From CALMEC01 sp964628685 (lineage in GTDB: Bacteria > Actinomycetota > Thermoleophilia > Miltoncostaeales > Miltoncostaeaceae), in NCBI GenBank assembly GCA_964628685.1, contig CAZVNM010000005.1:124001-188000 (forward strand): a DNA stretch of 64,000 nucleotides, in the 5' to 3' direction. Shown piece by piece: positions 41,142 to 49,884 of this stretch; positions within the stretch are counted from its first letter, which is position 1, and every line of letters starts with the position of its first letter. The notes beneath the pieces are model-generated. The model searched no databases and was not told the origin of the DNA. It saw only the letters and a list, made by a program, of their open reading frames with translations. A program made the translations under genes and the position numbers.

Positions 41142-41876
41142 GTGCACGACCTGACCGCACCGCAGATGATCGTCAACTCGCGGATGCTCGCCTTCGGCTG
41201 GGTGCCGGACGAGCCCGCCCGCGTCCTGTCGCTCATCCCGGAGGGTCTGCGCTCCCTGCCGGACCGCCGGGTGTTCGCCATGCAGTACGTCGTCGACAGC
41301 GCCGTGCAGACGTCCGGTCTGGGCGCCCACTCGGCGACCATCATCGGCGTCGAGCTCGACCGCATGAGCCCGGACCGTCTCTCGCCGCTTCGCCTGTGGA
41401 CCCACGCCATCGCCTCGACCGCGACGGTGCGCGAGCAGCTGGCGGGTCTGGGTCTCGTGGTGGATGCCGGTCTCACCACGATCGCGCTGCGAAACGACAG
41501 CGTGGTCGCGTCGACGATGGTGGACGGCGCGACCGAGCCGGTCCTGCGCGCCACCTGCAAGATCGGTCTGCCGACGCGCTTCGAGGGCGGCCAGCAGGGG
41601 CATGTCGTGCGGGTGGACGGCGCCGTGGTGGAGGGGGTCCACCCCTGGATCGCCACCCTGTCGGAGCGCTGGGAGCTGCAGAGCATCGAGTTCCTCGACC
41701 CGTCCCATCCGATCGCGCCGCTCCAGCCCGGGCGCACCCCGCGTCCCACCTGGGGCCAGTACTCGCCCAACACGTCGTTCTGCCTTCCCGGACAGGGTGC
41801 CGGCCCCGCGGCGACCGACGCACCGGCGCGCCAGACCGCGGCGCTGGGCGGCGGCTGGCGCGGCTCGCCCTACTGA
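41142..41876 (+). CDS. Acetoacetate decarboxylase-like (ADC superfamily) protein
   Basis: This 244-residue soluble protein resembles the acetoacetate decarboxylase-like fold: MIVNSRMLAFGWVPDEPARV, LIPEGLRSLPDRRVFAMQYV and SATIIGVELD. The match is weak and I do not see a clear catalytic lysine, so the enzyme activity is doubtful. GTG 41142 is the best start; the frame stays open upstream through the SUI1-type gene. It ends with a Gly/Ala-rich tail. Confidence 0.65.
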   Translation: MHDLTAPQMIVNSRMLAFGWVPDEPARVLSLIPEGLRSLPDRRVFAMQYVVDSAVQTSGLGAHSATIIGVELDRMSPDRLSPLRLWTHAIASTATVREQLAGLGLVVDAGLTTIALRNDSVVASTMVDGATEPVLRATCKIGLPTRFEGGQQGHVVRVDGAVVEGVHPWIATLSERWELQSIEFLDPSHPIAPLQPGRTPRPTWGQYSPNTSFCLPGQGAGPAATDAPARQTAALGGGWRGSPY

Positions 41877-42060
41877 CGCTCGGCCCTCACGGGCGGCCAC
41901 CGGGCCGTCGACCGCGTCGTTTTTCGCTCGTGGCGCCCGAAACATAGGCCCAGAACAGACGGAAATCCGACAATCGTCGCGATCGCGCCCCACAGCGGGG
42001 TCGTCCGGGCGTAGGATCATCGCTTCTTTCATCGACACAAACGTTGCAAGGGAGTGATGA

Positions 42061-44145
42061 ATGGGGTCGACACGCTTCACGCGTTGGACTGTCGCCGTCG
42101 CCGCGGTCTCCGCGCTCTCGCTCGGCCTCGCGGCCTGCGGGGGAGACGACGAGGCGAGTACCGAGGGGCTTCCCACGACCAGCTGGGAGCACAACGGCGG
42201 CTCGTACTCGAACGAGCGCTACTCACCGCTCAAGGAGGTCGACGTCTCCAACGTCGCCAACCTGAAGGGCGTGTGGCACACCCGCCTGAAGGGCTCCGGT
42301 ACGGCGGCCAAGTACTCGGGTGAGGCGCAGCCGATCGTGAAGGACGGCGTGATGTACGTCATCACCGGCGCCGACGACGTCTTCGCCATGGACACGAAGA
42401 CCGGCGAGATCAAGTGGGAGTACCGCGCCAACCTCGACCAGACCATCGACACCGTCTGCTGCGGCTGGACCAGCCGCGGCGTGGCGATCGGCGACGGCCG
42501 GGTCTACGTCGGTCAGCTGGACGGCAAGCTCGTCGCCCTCGACATCACCAACGGCACGAAGGTCTGGGAGACGCAGGTCGCCAAGTGGCAGGAGGGCTAC
42601 ACGATCACGAGCGCGCCGCTCTTCTACGACGGCACCGTCGTGACCGGCCTCTCGGGCGCCGACCTGGGTGCCCGCGGCCGCGTGACCGCCTTCGACGCCG
42701 CCACCGGCAAGGAGAAGTGGCGTTTCAACACCACCCCGGGCCCCGGCGAGTTCGGCAACGACACCTGGGCGGGCGACTCGTGGAAGCGCGGCGGCGCCAC
42801 CGTGTGGCAGACCCCGGCCTACGACGCCAAGCTGGGCATGCTCTTCTTCTCGACCGGCAACGCCGGCCCCGACCTGGACGGCAGCGTCCGCGCGGGCGAC
42901 AACCTCTTCTCGGTCTCGATGGTCGCCATCGACGCGAAGACCGGCGAGTACAAGTGGCACTTCCAGCAGGTGCACCACGACATCTGGGACTACGACTCGC
43001 CGAGCCCGGTGATCCTCTACGACTACGAGCACGACGGCAAGACGATCCACGCGATCGCCGAGGCCTCAAAGACCGGCTGGCTCTACATGCTCGACCGCGA
43101 GACCGGCAAGCCGATCCACCCGATCGAGGAGAAGCCCGTCAAGCAGCTGGAGGTCCAGAAGACCGCCAAGACCCAGCCGATCCCGTCCTACCCGCCGTTC
43201 ATCTCGCACAAGATCACGGACGAGGACTTCAAGACCATCCAGGATCTGGTGAAGAAGAACGCCAAGGGCGGACCGGTTCCCAAGGTGACGCGCGCCACCG
43301 AGATGTACGAGCCGTTTTCGAAGGACGTGCACGTGGTGACCCCCGGCCCGGCCGGCGGCGTCAACTGGCCGCCGTCCAGCTACAACCGCGACACCAAGAT
43401 GGTCTACGTCTGCGCGTCCGACAGCGTCGTGGGCCTCCAGTTCGCCGAGCCGTCCGAGTACAAGCCCGGCGAGTTCTACGTGGGAAGCGCGTTCACCCTC
43501 CCGGGCTACGGCGCCTCCAAGGGCGTGCTGGCGGCGGTGGACGTGACCGACGGGTCGATCGCGTGGAAGAAGGAGTGGCCGGACCCCTGCTACAGCGGCA
43601 CGGTCACCACCGCGGGCAACCTCGTGTTCGTGGGTCGCAACAACGGTGAGCTCCAGGCCTTCGACGCCACCAACGGCGACCAGAAGTGGGCGTTCCAGAC
43701 GGGTGCCGGCGCCAACAGCACCGCCACCGTCTACGAGGAGGACGGCAAGCAGCGCATCGCGTTCTACGCCGCCGGCAACTCCCTGGTGGCCTCGCCGCAC
43801 GGCGACCATGTCTGGGTGTTCGGTCTGGACGGCACCCTCGAGCAGCTGCCCGCACCCGGATCGGGTGAGGGCACGACCCACGGTGGGCAGGGTGAGGCCG
43901 CGGAGGGCGACCCCGACGCCGGCAAGACCCTCTGGGCGGACAACTGCTCCACCTGCCACGGGATGAACGGCACGGGCGCCAACGGCGGCCCGGACCTGAC
44001 CAGCATCGCACGGACGAAGGACGCGGTGCAGGTCGCGAAGCAGGTGAACGACGGCGGGGTCGGCATGCCGGCCTTCGGCGGGCAGCTCTCCGAGAAGGAG
44101 ATCGCCGACGTCTCGGCATACGTGGCCAAGGTCATCAACAAGTAG
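42061..44145 (+). CDS. PQQ-dependent dehydrogenase-cytochrome c fusion lipoprotein
   Basis: This 694-residue lipoprotein (lipobox LAAC, Cys26) has an eight-bladed PQQ propeller and a C-terminal cytochrome c. PQQ features are the adjacent Cys133-Cys134 in TVCCGWTSRG, STGNAGPD (metal site) and VHHDIWDYDSPSP with Asp310 and Asp312. The heme motif CSTCH is at 629-633 with Met in GGVGMPAFGG. It would oxidise an alcohol, aldose or similar substrate outside the membrane and pass electrons to its own heme. HHD-type propellers also occur in glucose dehydrogenase, so the substrate is open. No pqq synthesis genes are nearby. AAGGGAG precedes the start. Confidence 0.86.
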   Translation: MGSTRFTRWTVAVAAVSALSLGLAACGGDDEASTEGLPTTSWEHNGGSYSNERYSPLKEVDVSNVANLKGVWHTRLKGSGTAAKYSGEAQPIVKDGVMYVITGADDVFAMDTKTGEIKWEYRANLDQTIDTVCCGWTSRGVAIGDGRVYVGQLDGKLVALDITNGTKVWETQVAKWQEGYTITSAPLFYDGTVVTGLSGADLGARGRVTAFDAATGKEKWRFNTTPGPGEFGNDTWAGDSWKRGGATVWQTPAYDAKLGMLFFSTGNAGPDLDGSVRAGDNLFSVSMVAIDAKTGEYKWHFQQVHHDIWDYDSPSPVILYDYEHDGKTIHAIAEASKTGWLYMLDRETGKPIHPIEEKPVKQLEVQKTAKTQPIPSYPPFISHKITDEDFKTIQDLVKKNAKGGPVPKVTRATEMYEPFSKDVHVVTPGPAGGVNWPPSSYNRDTKMVYVCASDSVVGLQFAEPSEYKPGEFYVGSAFTLPGYGASKGVLAAVDVTDGSIAWKKEWPDPCYSGTVTTAGNLVFVGRNNGELQAFDATNGDQKWAFQTGAGANSTATVYEEDGKQRIAFYAAGNSLVASPHGDHVWVFGLDGTLEQLPAPGSGEGTTHGGQGEAAEGDPDAGKTLWADNCSTCHGMNGTGANGGPDLTSIARTKDAVQVAKQVNDGGVGMPAFGGQLSEKEIADVSAYVAKVINK

Positions 44146-44153
44146 CGCCACCG

Positions 44154-44189
44154 CGGGGTGTCGGTGGCCGCCCGGCCGCCGACACCCCG
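44154..44189. terminator. Bidirectional hairpin terminator
   Basis: Arms CGGGGTGTCGG and CCGACACCCCG with a further GGCC/GGCC pairing inside. It separates the PQQ enzyme gene from the convergent ppx-type gene. Confidence 0.7.
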
Positions 44190-44192
44190 TCG

Positions 44193-45749
44193 TCACTCGT
44201 TGGTCAGCACCATCCGGTGGCCGAAGGCCCGCTCGAACACGGCGGTCTCGGGGCTGGCCGACCACATGGCGATCGCGTGGTCGGTGTCGCCCCGCAGATG
44301 CAGGGTGACGGTCTCCGCGCCGCCCTCCACCGAGATGGAGCGCACCTGCTGACTGCGGTCGCGCTCGAGCTGCTCGGCGATGCGGATGCAGGCGATGAGC
44401 CGCAGCAGCCGTTCGTCGTCGTCGGGCTGCAGGATCGGCCGGAACTCGCTCCAGTCCGGCAGCGACTTGCGGTGGGTGCGCACCAGCAGGGCGATGAACA
44501 CGAGCTCGCGCTGGTCGAACCCGGGAAGGCCGCTGTTGATGACCAGATACCAGCCGTGCTTATGGTGGTCGTGGTAATCGACGATGACACCGATGTCATG
44601 CAGCATCGACGCCGCCCACAAAAGCTCGCGCTCGACCGGATCGCCGGGGTGCAGGCCCAGCCGCGCGGTGCCGTCGAAGATCTCGCAGGCGAGGCGCGCC
44701 ACATGGTCGGCGTGCACACGGTCGACGTGGTAGTTGTCGGCCATGTTGAGGATGGTCGTGCGACGCACGTCGGGGATGAGCGGCGGGTCCGCGGGCGCCA
44801 GACGGTGCTCGTTGAAGAGCCCCTCGCGAAGCCCCTGGCTGCAGACGTTGATCACGTCGGCCCCCAGCGTGTCCATGACGGTGGCGATGGTCACCGCACC
44901 GCCCAGGATGATGTCGGCGCGCTCGTTCTTGAGCCCGGGGATGCGGCTTCGCTGCGACACCGGCCGGGAGGCCACGTCGTCGATGAGGGCGCCCAGGGCG
45001 TCGCGGGTGAGCCGGTAGGCGTGCACGACGTCCAGCGGGTAGCCCGAGCGCTTCTGCTCCATGGCCGCCAGGGTCCGGACCGCACCGCCGGTGCCGGCCA
45101 GGGGGAGGCCCAGGTCGGCGATCCACGGGTGGGTCGCCAGGACGTCGGCCACGTGCTTGCGCTGGGCCTTGATGTCGGACTTCTTGGAGCGGGTGCCCTG
45201 ATGGAACGCCTCGGTCATGCGGACCGCGCCCAGCGGCGCGCTCATCGAACGCTCGAGCACCCGGCGGCTCACCCGCCCAACCTGGGCGCTGCCGCCGCCG
45301 ACGTCGAGCACGAACCCGTCCTCGAACGCCATGCTGTTGACGATCCCCAGGTAGCCGTAGTACGCCTCGTCCTCACCGGAGAGCACGCGCGCCTCGACGC
45401 CCGCCTGTCGGAACCGCTCGAGGACGTCCGCCTGGTTGGTGGCGTCGCGGATGGCGCTGGTGGCGCCCACGATCACCGCATCGACGCCCGTGCGCTCGCA
45501 GTACGCCGCGTACATGCGCACGGCGGCCACACCGCGGGCGATGGCGTCCTCGTGCAGCACGCCATCCGACGCCCCGGCCGACAGGCGCACCGTCTCGCGG
45601 ATCTCGTCGGCCATCGCGTAGACGCCGCCCGGCGTGTACCGGAACACCACGAGCCGAAAGGTGTTGGACCCCAGGTCGATGATGGCCGCCAGCCGTTGGC
45701 GCTGGCCGTCGGCGGAGGGCGCTACCCTTGTACGTGATGCCGTCGTCAC
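44193..45749 (-). CDS. ppx: Exopolyphosphatase/pppGpp phosphatase (Ppx/GppA)
   Basis: This 518-residue enzyme hydrolyses polyphosphate or pppGpp. The ASKHA fold has AAIIDLGSNTFRLVVF, GATSAIRDATN, VLSGEDEAYYGYLGI, FVLDVGGGSAQV and GTGGAVRTLA. A C-terminal HD-type domain follows with ASMLHDIGVIVDYHDHHKH. GTG 45749 has GGGAGG eight bases upstream, so this message has a leader. The start overlaps the start of the divergent HD gene on the other strand by 13-16 bases, and both products belong to ppGpp-related families. Confidence 0.9.
   Translation of the reverse strand: MTTASRTRVAPSADGQRQRLAAIIDLGSNTFRLVVFRYTPGGVYAMADEIRETVRLSAGASDGVLHEDAIARGVAAVRMYAAYCERTGVDAVIVGATSAIRDATNQADVLERFRQAGVEARVLSGEDEAYYGYLGIVNSMAFEDGFVLDVGGGSAQVGRVSRRVLERSMSAPLGAVRMTEAFHQGTRSKKSDIKAQRKHVADVLATHPWIADLGLPLAGTGGAVRTLAAMEQKRSGYPLDVVHAYRLTRDALGALIDDVASRPVSQRSRIPGLKNERADIILGGAVTIATVMDTLGADVINVCSQGLREGLFNEHRLAPADPPLIPDVRRTTILNMADNYHVDRVHADHVARLACEIFDGTARLGLHPGDPVERELLWAASMLHDIGVIVDYHDHHKHGWYLVINSGLPGFDQRELVFIALLVRTHRKSLPDWSEFRPILQPDDDERLLRLIACIRIAEQLERDRSQQVRSISVEGGAETVTLHLRGDTDHAIAMWSASPETAVFERAFGHRMVLTNE
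45723..45728 (+). promoter_or_regulatory. Leaderless -10 element of the HD gene
   Basis: TACCCT, five bases before GTG 45734 and eight before ATG 45737; it lies inside the ppx coding region on the other strand. Confidence 0.55.
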
Positions 45750-46447
45750 CGCTGAAGCCTCCCACGCTCGCCGAGGCCAGCGCCGCGCTCGCACCGGCGT
45801 CGCCGGTCGTGCTCGCCTGGCCGACGGTGTTCGACACCCCCGCGGCGGTCGAGCGTGCCTGGGTGGATTTCGTGGCCGCCCACGGGGCCGAGACGCGCAC
45901 CGACCTGCGTCGGGCACTGGCGTTCGCGCGCGCCCGCCACGCGGACCAGACGCGGCGCGGATCCGACACGCCGTACTGGGTCCATCTCGTGAGGGTCGCC
46001 CTCGAACTCGCCCGGTGGGGTCAGGCGACCCCGCTCTTGGTGAAGGCGGCCCTGTTGCACGACGTGGTCGAGGATACACCCACATCCCCGGCCGAGGTGG
46101 AGCGCGGTTTCGGCGAGGACGTGGCGGACATGGTGCGGTGGTTGACCTCACCTCCCAGCCACGACCGCGCCGGCTGTGACGCCTACTACCTGCGTCTGCT
46201 GGAGGATGGGCCGCCGGAGGCACGCGTCCTGAAGCTCGCCGACCGCAGCGACAACCTCCGAAGCATCCAGGCGCTCGTGATGCGCACCGAGGACCTGCAC
46301 CGCCGCTGGGCGGCCCGCTACCTGCGAAGCACCGCCCGCGACGTGATGCCCCTCACCGCCGATGCCCCGTCCATCGCCCGGGTCACGCTCGTGACGGCGA
46401 TGGCGGATCTGGCGGCGACGGTGGACGCGGCCATTACCGAGCCGTAA
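45734..46447 (+). CDS. SpoT/MESH1-like HD-domain hydrolase
   Basis: This protein of about 237 residues has an HD domain with ALAFARARHADQTRRGSDTPY and the motif KAALLHDVVEDTPTSPAEVE, then VLKLADRSDNLRSIQ, the pattern of the (p)ppGpp hydrolase domain of SpoT and MESH1. There is no synthetase or TGS domain. It is a likely small alarmone hydrolase, by family only. GTG 45734 and ATG 45737 are both placed for a leaderless start. It faces the Ppx/GppA gene head to head. Confidence 0.85.
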   Translation: MMPSSPLKPPTLAEASAALAPASPVVLAWPTVFDTPAAVERAWVDFVAAHGAETRTDLRRALAFARARHADQTRRGSDTPYWVHLVRVALELARWGQATPLLVKAALLHDVVEDTPTSPAEVERGFGEDVADMVRWLTSPPSHDRAGCDAYYLRLLEDGPPEARVLKLADRSDNLRSIQALVMRTEDLHRRWAARYLRSTARDVMPLTADAPSIARVTLVTAMADLAATVDAAITEP

Positions 46448-46524
46448 CGCCCGCATCACCCGCGACCCCCATCGCGGTCTGAAATATGCCGGCCATACGA
46501 ACCCGTCTCCTCAAGGAGCCCGTC

Positions 46525-46677
46525 ATGGTCCACGAATTGGAACCCCTTCTCGTCCAGTCGCTGCTCGACCGCCTGGACCCCCGCCTGGACGAGCCCTGCA
46601 ACGTGCCGGGCTGCACGCACCTCGGTCATGCGGATGGCCGGACGTCGTGGTCGCTCGAGCAGCCGGTGGCCGCGTGA
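46525..46677 (+). CDS. Small Cys/His protein of 50 residues
   Basis: This short gene begins MVHELEPLLVQSLLDRLDP and has the compact motif CNVPGCTHLGH, four possible metal ligands. AAGGAG lies six bases before ATG 46525, the best evidence that it is real. I do not recognise the family. It stands alone between the HD gene and the end of the convergent RNase D gene. Confidence 0.55.
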   Translation: MVHELEPLLVQSLLDRLDPRLDEPCNVPGCTHLGHADGRTSWSLEQPVAA

Positions 46678-46736
46678 TGTGCCCGAGCGGCGGTCCAGTC
46701 CGCGCCGTCTCACGGGCCGGCCCGGTCCCCCGATGA

Positions 46737-47915
46737 TCAGTCCGCGGGGGTCGGGACCTCGGTGAGGTAGGGGGGACGGGTCGACGGGGCAAGCGCCACC
46801 CGTCCCTCCGCCAGGTCGATCAGGGCGTCGCCCGCCAGTTCACGTCGCCAGCCGTCGGCCAGCGGACCGGCGGGGCCCGCCCCGGTGAGGATCCCGGTGA
46901 GGAACGCCTCGATCTCGCCGCGGGTGGCAAGCAGCTGACCGGCGAGGCGCGCCGATCCCGCCCGAACCCCCACCATCAGCTGGCCCAACCCGGCCAGCAC
47001 GTCCACGCGGTCCACGACGTCCGCCGGGGGCGGGGGCGGACCGGTGAGCTCGGGGCCCCGCTCACCGCGCGCGACCGCGGCGAGCAGTGCCCGCAGCTGC
47101 TCGGGGCGAAGGCGTTCGGCGGCACGCGACGCCTCGATGCCCGCCTCGTCGGTGGGGCGCCTGCGCGCCAGGTCCACTAGGACCCGGTCCTGAAGCACCC
47201 ACGACGCCGGGCGGTCACGGCGGGACGCCTCGCCGTCGCGCCAGATCGCGAGCTCGCGCAGCACGGCGCGCTCGCGCGGGTTGAGCCGGCCGCCGCCCTT
47301 CACCTTGCGCCAGGCCTCGGCCGGGTCGGTCACGAACTCGGCACCGGCGCCGTAACGGCGTTCGTGTTCCTCGGCGATCCAGTCGCTTCGCCGAAGCCGC
47401 TCGGCGCGGCCCGCCAGATGGTCGTGAAGCGCCGCCAGATGTGCGACGTCCTCACCCGCGTAGCGCAGCTGTGCGTTCGAAAGCGGCCGGCGCTCCCAGT
47501 CCGAGAGGCTCTCCATCTTGGCCACGCGCACCCGCAGTGCGCGTTCGAGGAGCGTCCCCAGGCTCTGGCCGGCGCCCATGCCCACGAACCCGGCCATGAG
47601 CTGCACGTCCACGAGGCCGGCGGGACGAGCGCCGTAGTGCATCGCCATGAGGGTCAGGTCGGCGGTGGGCGCGTGCATGATCGTCTGGACGTCCGGGTCC
47701 GCGACGGCGGCGGCCACCGGCTCGAGCGGCGCACCCTCGATGGGATCGATGATCGCCACGCGATCCCCGACGGCCACCTGCGCCAGGCAGGGTACCGGAC
47801 GGTAGGTGCGCTCCCAGATGAATTCGAAGTCCAGCGCGAAGCGTCCCACCCTGCGCGCGTCGTCCATCAGCGATTCGACACCATCGCTGGTGCGGATGAC
47901 GTCTGCCCGCGGCAT
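46737..47915 (-). CDS. rnd: Ribonuclease D-like 3'-5' exonuclease
   Basis: This 392-residue protein has a DEDD exonuclease domain (RFALDFEF with the first acidic pair, TIMHAPTADLTLM, LVDVQLMAGFVG and LSNAQLRYAGEDVAHL) and then HRDC-like helices (LNPRERAVLRELAIWRD). The usual DTE motif reads DFE here. It may process tRNA 3' ends. ATG 47915 is close to the divergent ABC-F promoter, with about 20 bases between starts. Confidence 0.88.
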   Translation of the reverse strand: MPRADVIRTSDGVESLMDDARRVGRFALDFEFIWERTYRPVPCLAQVAVGDRVAIIDPIEGAPLEPVAAAVADPDVQTIMHAPTADLTLMAMHYGARPAGLVDVQLMAGFVGMGAGQSLGTLLERALRVRVAKMESLSDWERRPLSNAQLRYAGEDVAHLAALHDHLAGRAERLRRSDWIAEEHERRYGAGAEFVTDPAEAWRKVKGGGRLNPRERAVLRELAIWRDGEASRRDRPASWVLQDRVLVDLARRRPTDEAGIEASRAAERLRPEQLRALLAAVARGERGPELTGPPPPPADVVDRVDVLAGLGQLMVGVRAGSARLAGQLLATRGEIEAFLTGILTGAGPAGPLADGWRRELAGDALIDLAEGRVALAPSTRPPYLTEVPTPAD

Positions 47916-47920
47916 TGGGC

Positions 47921-47926
47921 TACCCT
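47921..47926 (+). promoter_or_regulatory. Leaderless -10 element of the ABC-F gene
   Basis: TACCCT, eight bases before GTG 47935. It decides this start over longer open frames upstream. Confidence 0.6.
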
Positions 47927-47934
47927 ACCCGGCC

Positions 47935-49809
47935 GTGCAGGCGGTGGGACTGACAAAGCACTTCGGTGCCAGGACGCTCTTCGAGGGCGTGTCGTTCACG
48001 GTGCGCCCGGGCGAGCGTCTGGCGGTCGTGGGGCGAAACGGCGCCGGCAAGACGACGCTCTTGCGGGTCCTCGCGGGGCAGGTGGGGCAGGACGGCGGCG
48101 AGCTGACGATGGCGAAGGGCGCCGTGGTCGCGCTGCACGACCAGCGCCCGCCGCTCGATCGGGACGTCACCCTGGGCGACTACGTGGCCGAGGGGCTCGC
48201 CGGCATCCGCGAGGTGGAGGCCCGTCTGCGCGACCTCGAGGGCCGCATGGCGGCCGGGGACCACGGCGCCGACGTGATGGGCGCCTACGACCGCTCCCAG
48301 CGCGAGTTCGAGCGGCTCGGCGGGTACGAGTCGCAGGCGTGGCTCGAGCGGGTGCGCCGCGGGTTGGGCATCGCCGACGCCTGGATCGACCGGCCCCTGG
48401 CGTCGTTCTCGGGCGGTGAGCTGACGCGCGCATCGCTTGCGCGGGCGCTCGTCGCCCGCCCCGACGTGCTGCTTCTGGACGAGCCCACCAACCACCTGGA
48501 CCTCGAGTCGGTGGAGTGGCTCGAGACCGCCATCGCCGAGATCGCCGCAGCGGTGGTGATCGTCTCGCATGACCGGTGGTTTCTGGAGTCGGTCACCACG
48601 CAGGTGCTCGACATGGACCCGCAGCGGCCGCGGATCTGGCCGATGGGCTACACGGCCTTCCGCCGGGCCAAGGCGGAGGCCCTCGCCAAGCAGGCGCAGC
48701 TGGCCGAGGCGCAGGCGAAGGAGATCGCGCGCCTCGAGCGGTTCGTCGAGAAGTGGCGGGCCGGCACCCGTGCGCGACAGGCGCAGTCGCGTCAGAAGCG
48801 GCTGGACCGCATCGAACGCGTGGCCGCACCCTCGCGGGAGCGGGCGCTCGCGTTCGGGTTCCCCAAGAGCGAGCAGCCGGTGCGGATCGTGCTGGAGGCC
48901 GACGGACTGTCGATCGGTCCGGCAGGCGGACCACTCGTCGACGACGCCACGTTCCACGTGGAGCGCGGCTGGCGCGTGGCGGTGGTGGGACCCAACGGCG
49001 CCGGCAAGACGACGCTCATCGAGACGCTGCTCGGGCTGCGAAAGCCCCTCGCCGGTCGGGTGGGCATCGGCCACCGGGTCGAGATCGCCTACTTCTCGCA
49101 GCACGCCGACGAGCTCGACCCGCAGCGCACGCTGGTCGAGACGGTCCTCGCGGGCACGAGCCTCAACAACACCCAGGCGCGGTCGCTCCTCGGACGGTTC
49201 CTGTTCGGGGCCGACGCCGTCGAGAAGCGCGTCGAGATGCTCTCGGGCGGTGAGCGTCGCCGTCTGTCGCTCGTGCAGCTCATCGCCCGCGGCGGCAACG
49301 TGCTGGTACTGGACGAGCCCACCAACCATCTGGACATCGAGAGCCGCGAGGCGCTCGAGGAGGCGGTGGCCGCCTACGACGGCACCGTCGTGTTCGTCTC
49401 GCACGACCGCGCCCTCATCGACCTGATGGCCACGCACACCCTGGCCATCGAGGACGGTGCGATCGTGCTGCGCGACGGCGGCTGGTCCGACCTCCTGCGG
49501 GCCCGGGCGATCGCGGCCGAGGCGTCGGCACCCGCGGAGCCGAAGCCCGCGGCCGCGAAGGTGAAGCCCGCGAAGCCGGCCGCCACCGCCGCGCCCAAGC
49601 GCGGCCGGCGCAACCTGCGCCAGGCCGAGAAGCTCGAGGCCACCATCGCGGCCCTCGAGGACGAGCTGCGCGAGGTGGAGGCGGCCCTGGCGGATCCCGC
49701 GGGTCTCGGCGATCGCGATGCCATCGCGGCGGCGGGCGAGCGCCACCGCGAGCTGCAGGAGGAGATCGCCTGGCACATGGCCGAGTGGGAACGCGTCGCC
49801 GATGGCTAG
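47935..49809 (+). CDS. ABC-F family ATPase (Uup-like)
   Basis: This 624-residue soluble protein has two ABC cassettes: GRNGAGKTTLLRVLAG with FSGGELTRASLARAL and LLLDEPTNHLDLESVEW, then GPNGAGKTTLIETLLG with LSGGERRRLSLVQL and LVLDEPTNHLDIESREA. A charged linker (AKEIARLERFVEKW) lies between, and a C-terminal coiled coil (AEKLEATIAALEDELREVEA) follows an Ala/Pro/Lys stretch. ABC-F proteins act on the ribosome or, for Uup, on DNA transactions. GTG 47935 fits the promoter and the family start. Confidence 0.92.
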   Translation: MQAVGLTKHFGARTLFEGVSFTVRPGERLAVVGRNGAGKTTLLRVLAGQVGQDGGELTMAKGAVVALHDQRPPLDRDVTLGDYVAEGLAGIREVEARLRDLEGRMAAGDHGADVMGAYDRSQREFERLGGYESQAWLERVRRGLGIADAWIDRPLASFSGGELTRASLARALVARPDVLLLDEPTNHLDLESVEWLETAIAEIAAAVVIVSHDRWFLESVTTQVLDMDPQRPRIWPMGYTAFRRAKAEALAKQAQLAEAQAKEIARLERFVEKWRAGTRARQAQSRQKRLDRIERVAAPSRERALAFGFPKSEQPVRIVLEADGLSIGPAGGPLVDDATFHVERGWRVAVVGPNGAGKTTLIETLLGLRKPLAGRVGIGHRVEIAYFSQHADELDPQRTLVETVLAGTSLNNTQARSLLGRFLFGADAVEKRVEMLSGGERRRLSLVQLIARGGNVLVLDEPTNHLDIESREALEEAVAAYDGTVVFVSHDRALIDLMATHTLAIEDGAIVLRDGGWSDLLRARAIAAEASAPAEPKPAAAKVKPAKPAATAAPKRGRRNLRQAEKLEATIAALEDELREVEAALADPAGLGDRDAIAAAGERHRELQEEIAWHMAEWERVADG

Positions 49810-49871
49810 GCGCCGTCCGGTGACGGTCGTCCCCGGAACCGTGCGGAGCCGTCACGGCGTGACCCGAGCGC

Positions 49872-49877
49872 TACGAT
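49872..49877 (+). promoter_or_regulatory. Leaderless -10 element of the rhomboid gene
   Basis: TACGAT, seven bases before GTG 49885. Confidence 0.5.
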
Positions 49878-49884
49878 CGGCGAC

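Noticed and set aside
42982..43000. Asp-Tyr-Asp in the PQQ enzyme as proof of lanthanide use
   Set aside because: The same spacing occurs in HHD-type glucose dehydrogenases that use Ca or Mg, so it is kept only as a question.
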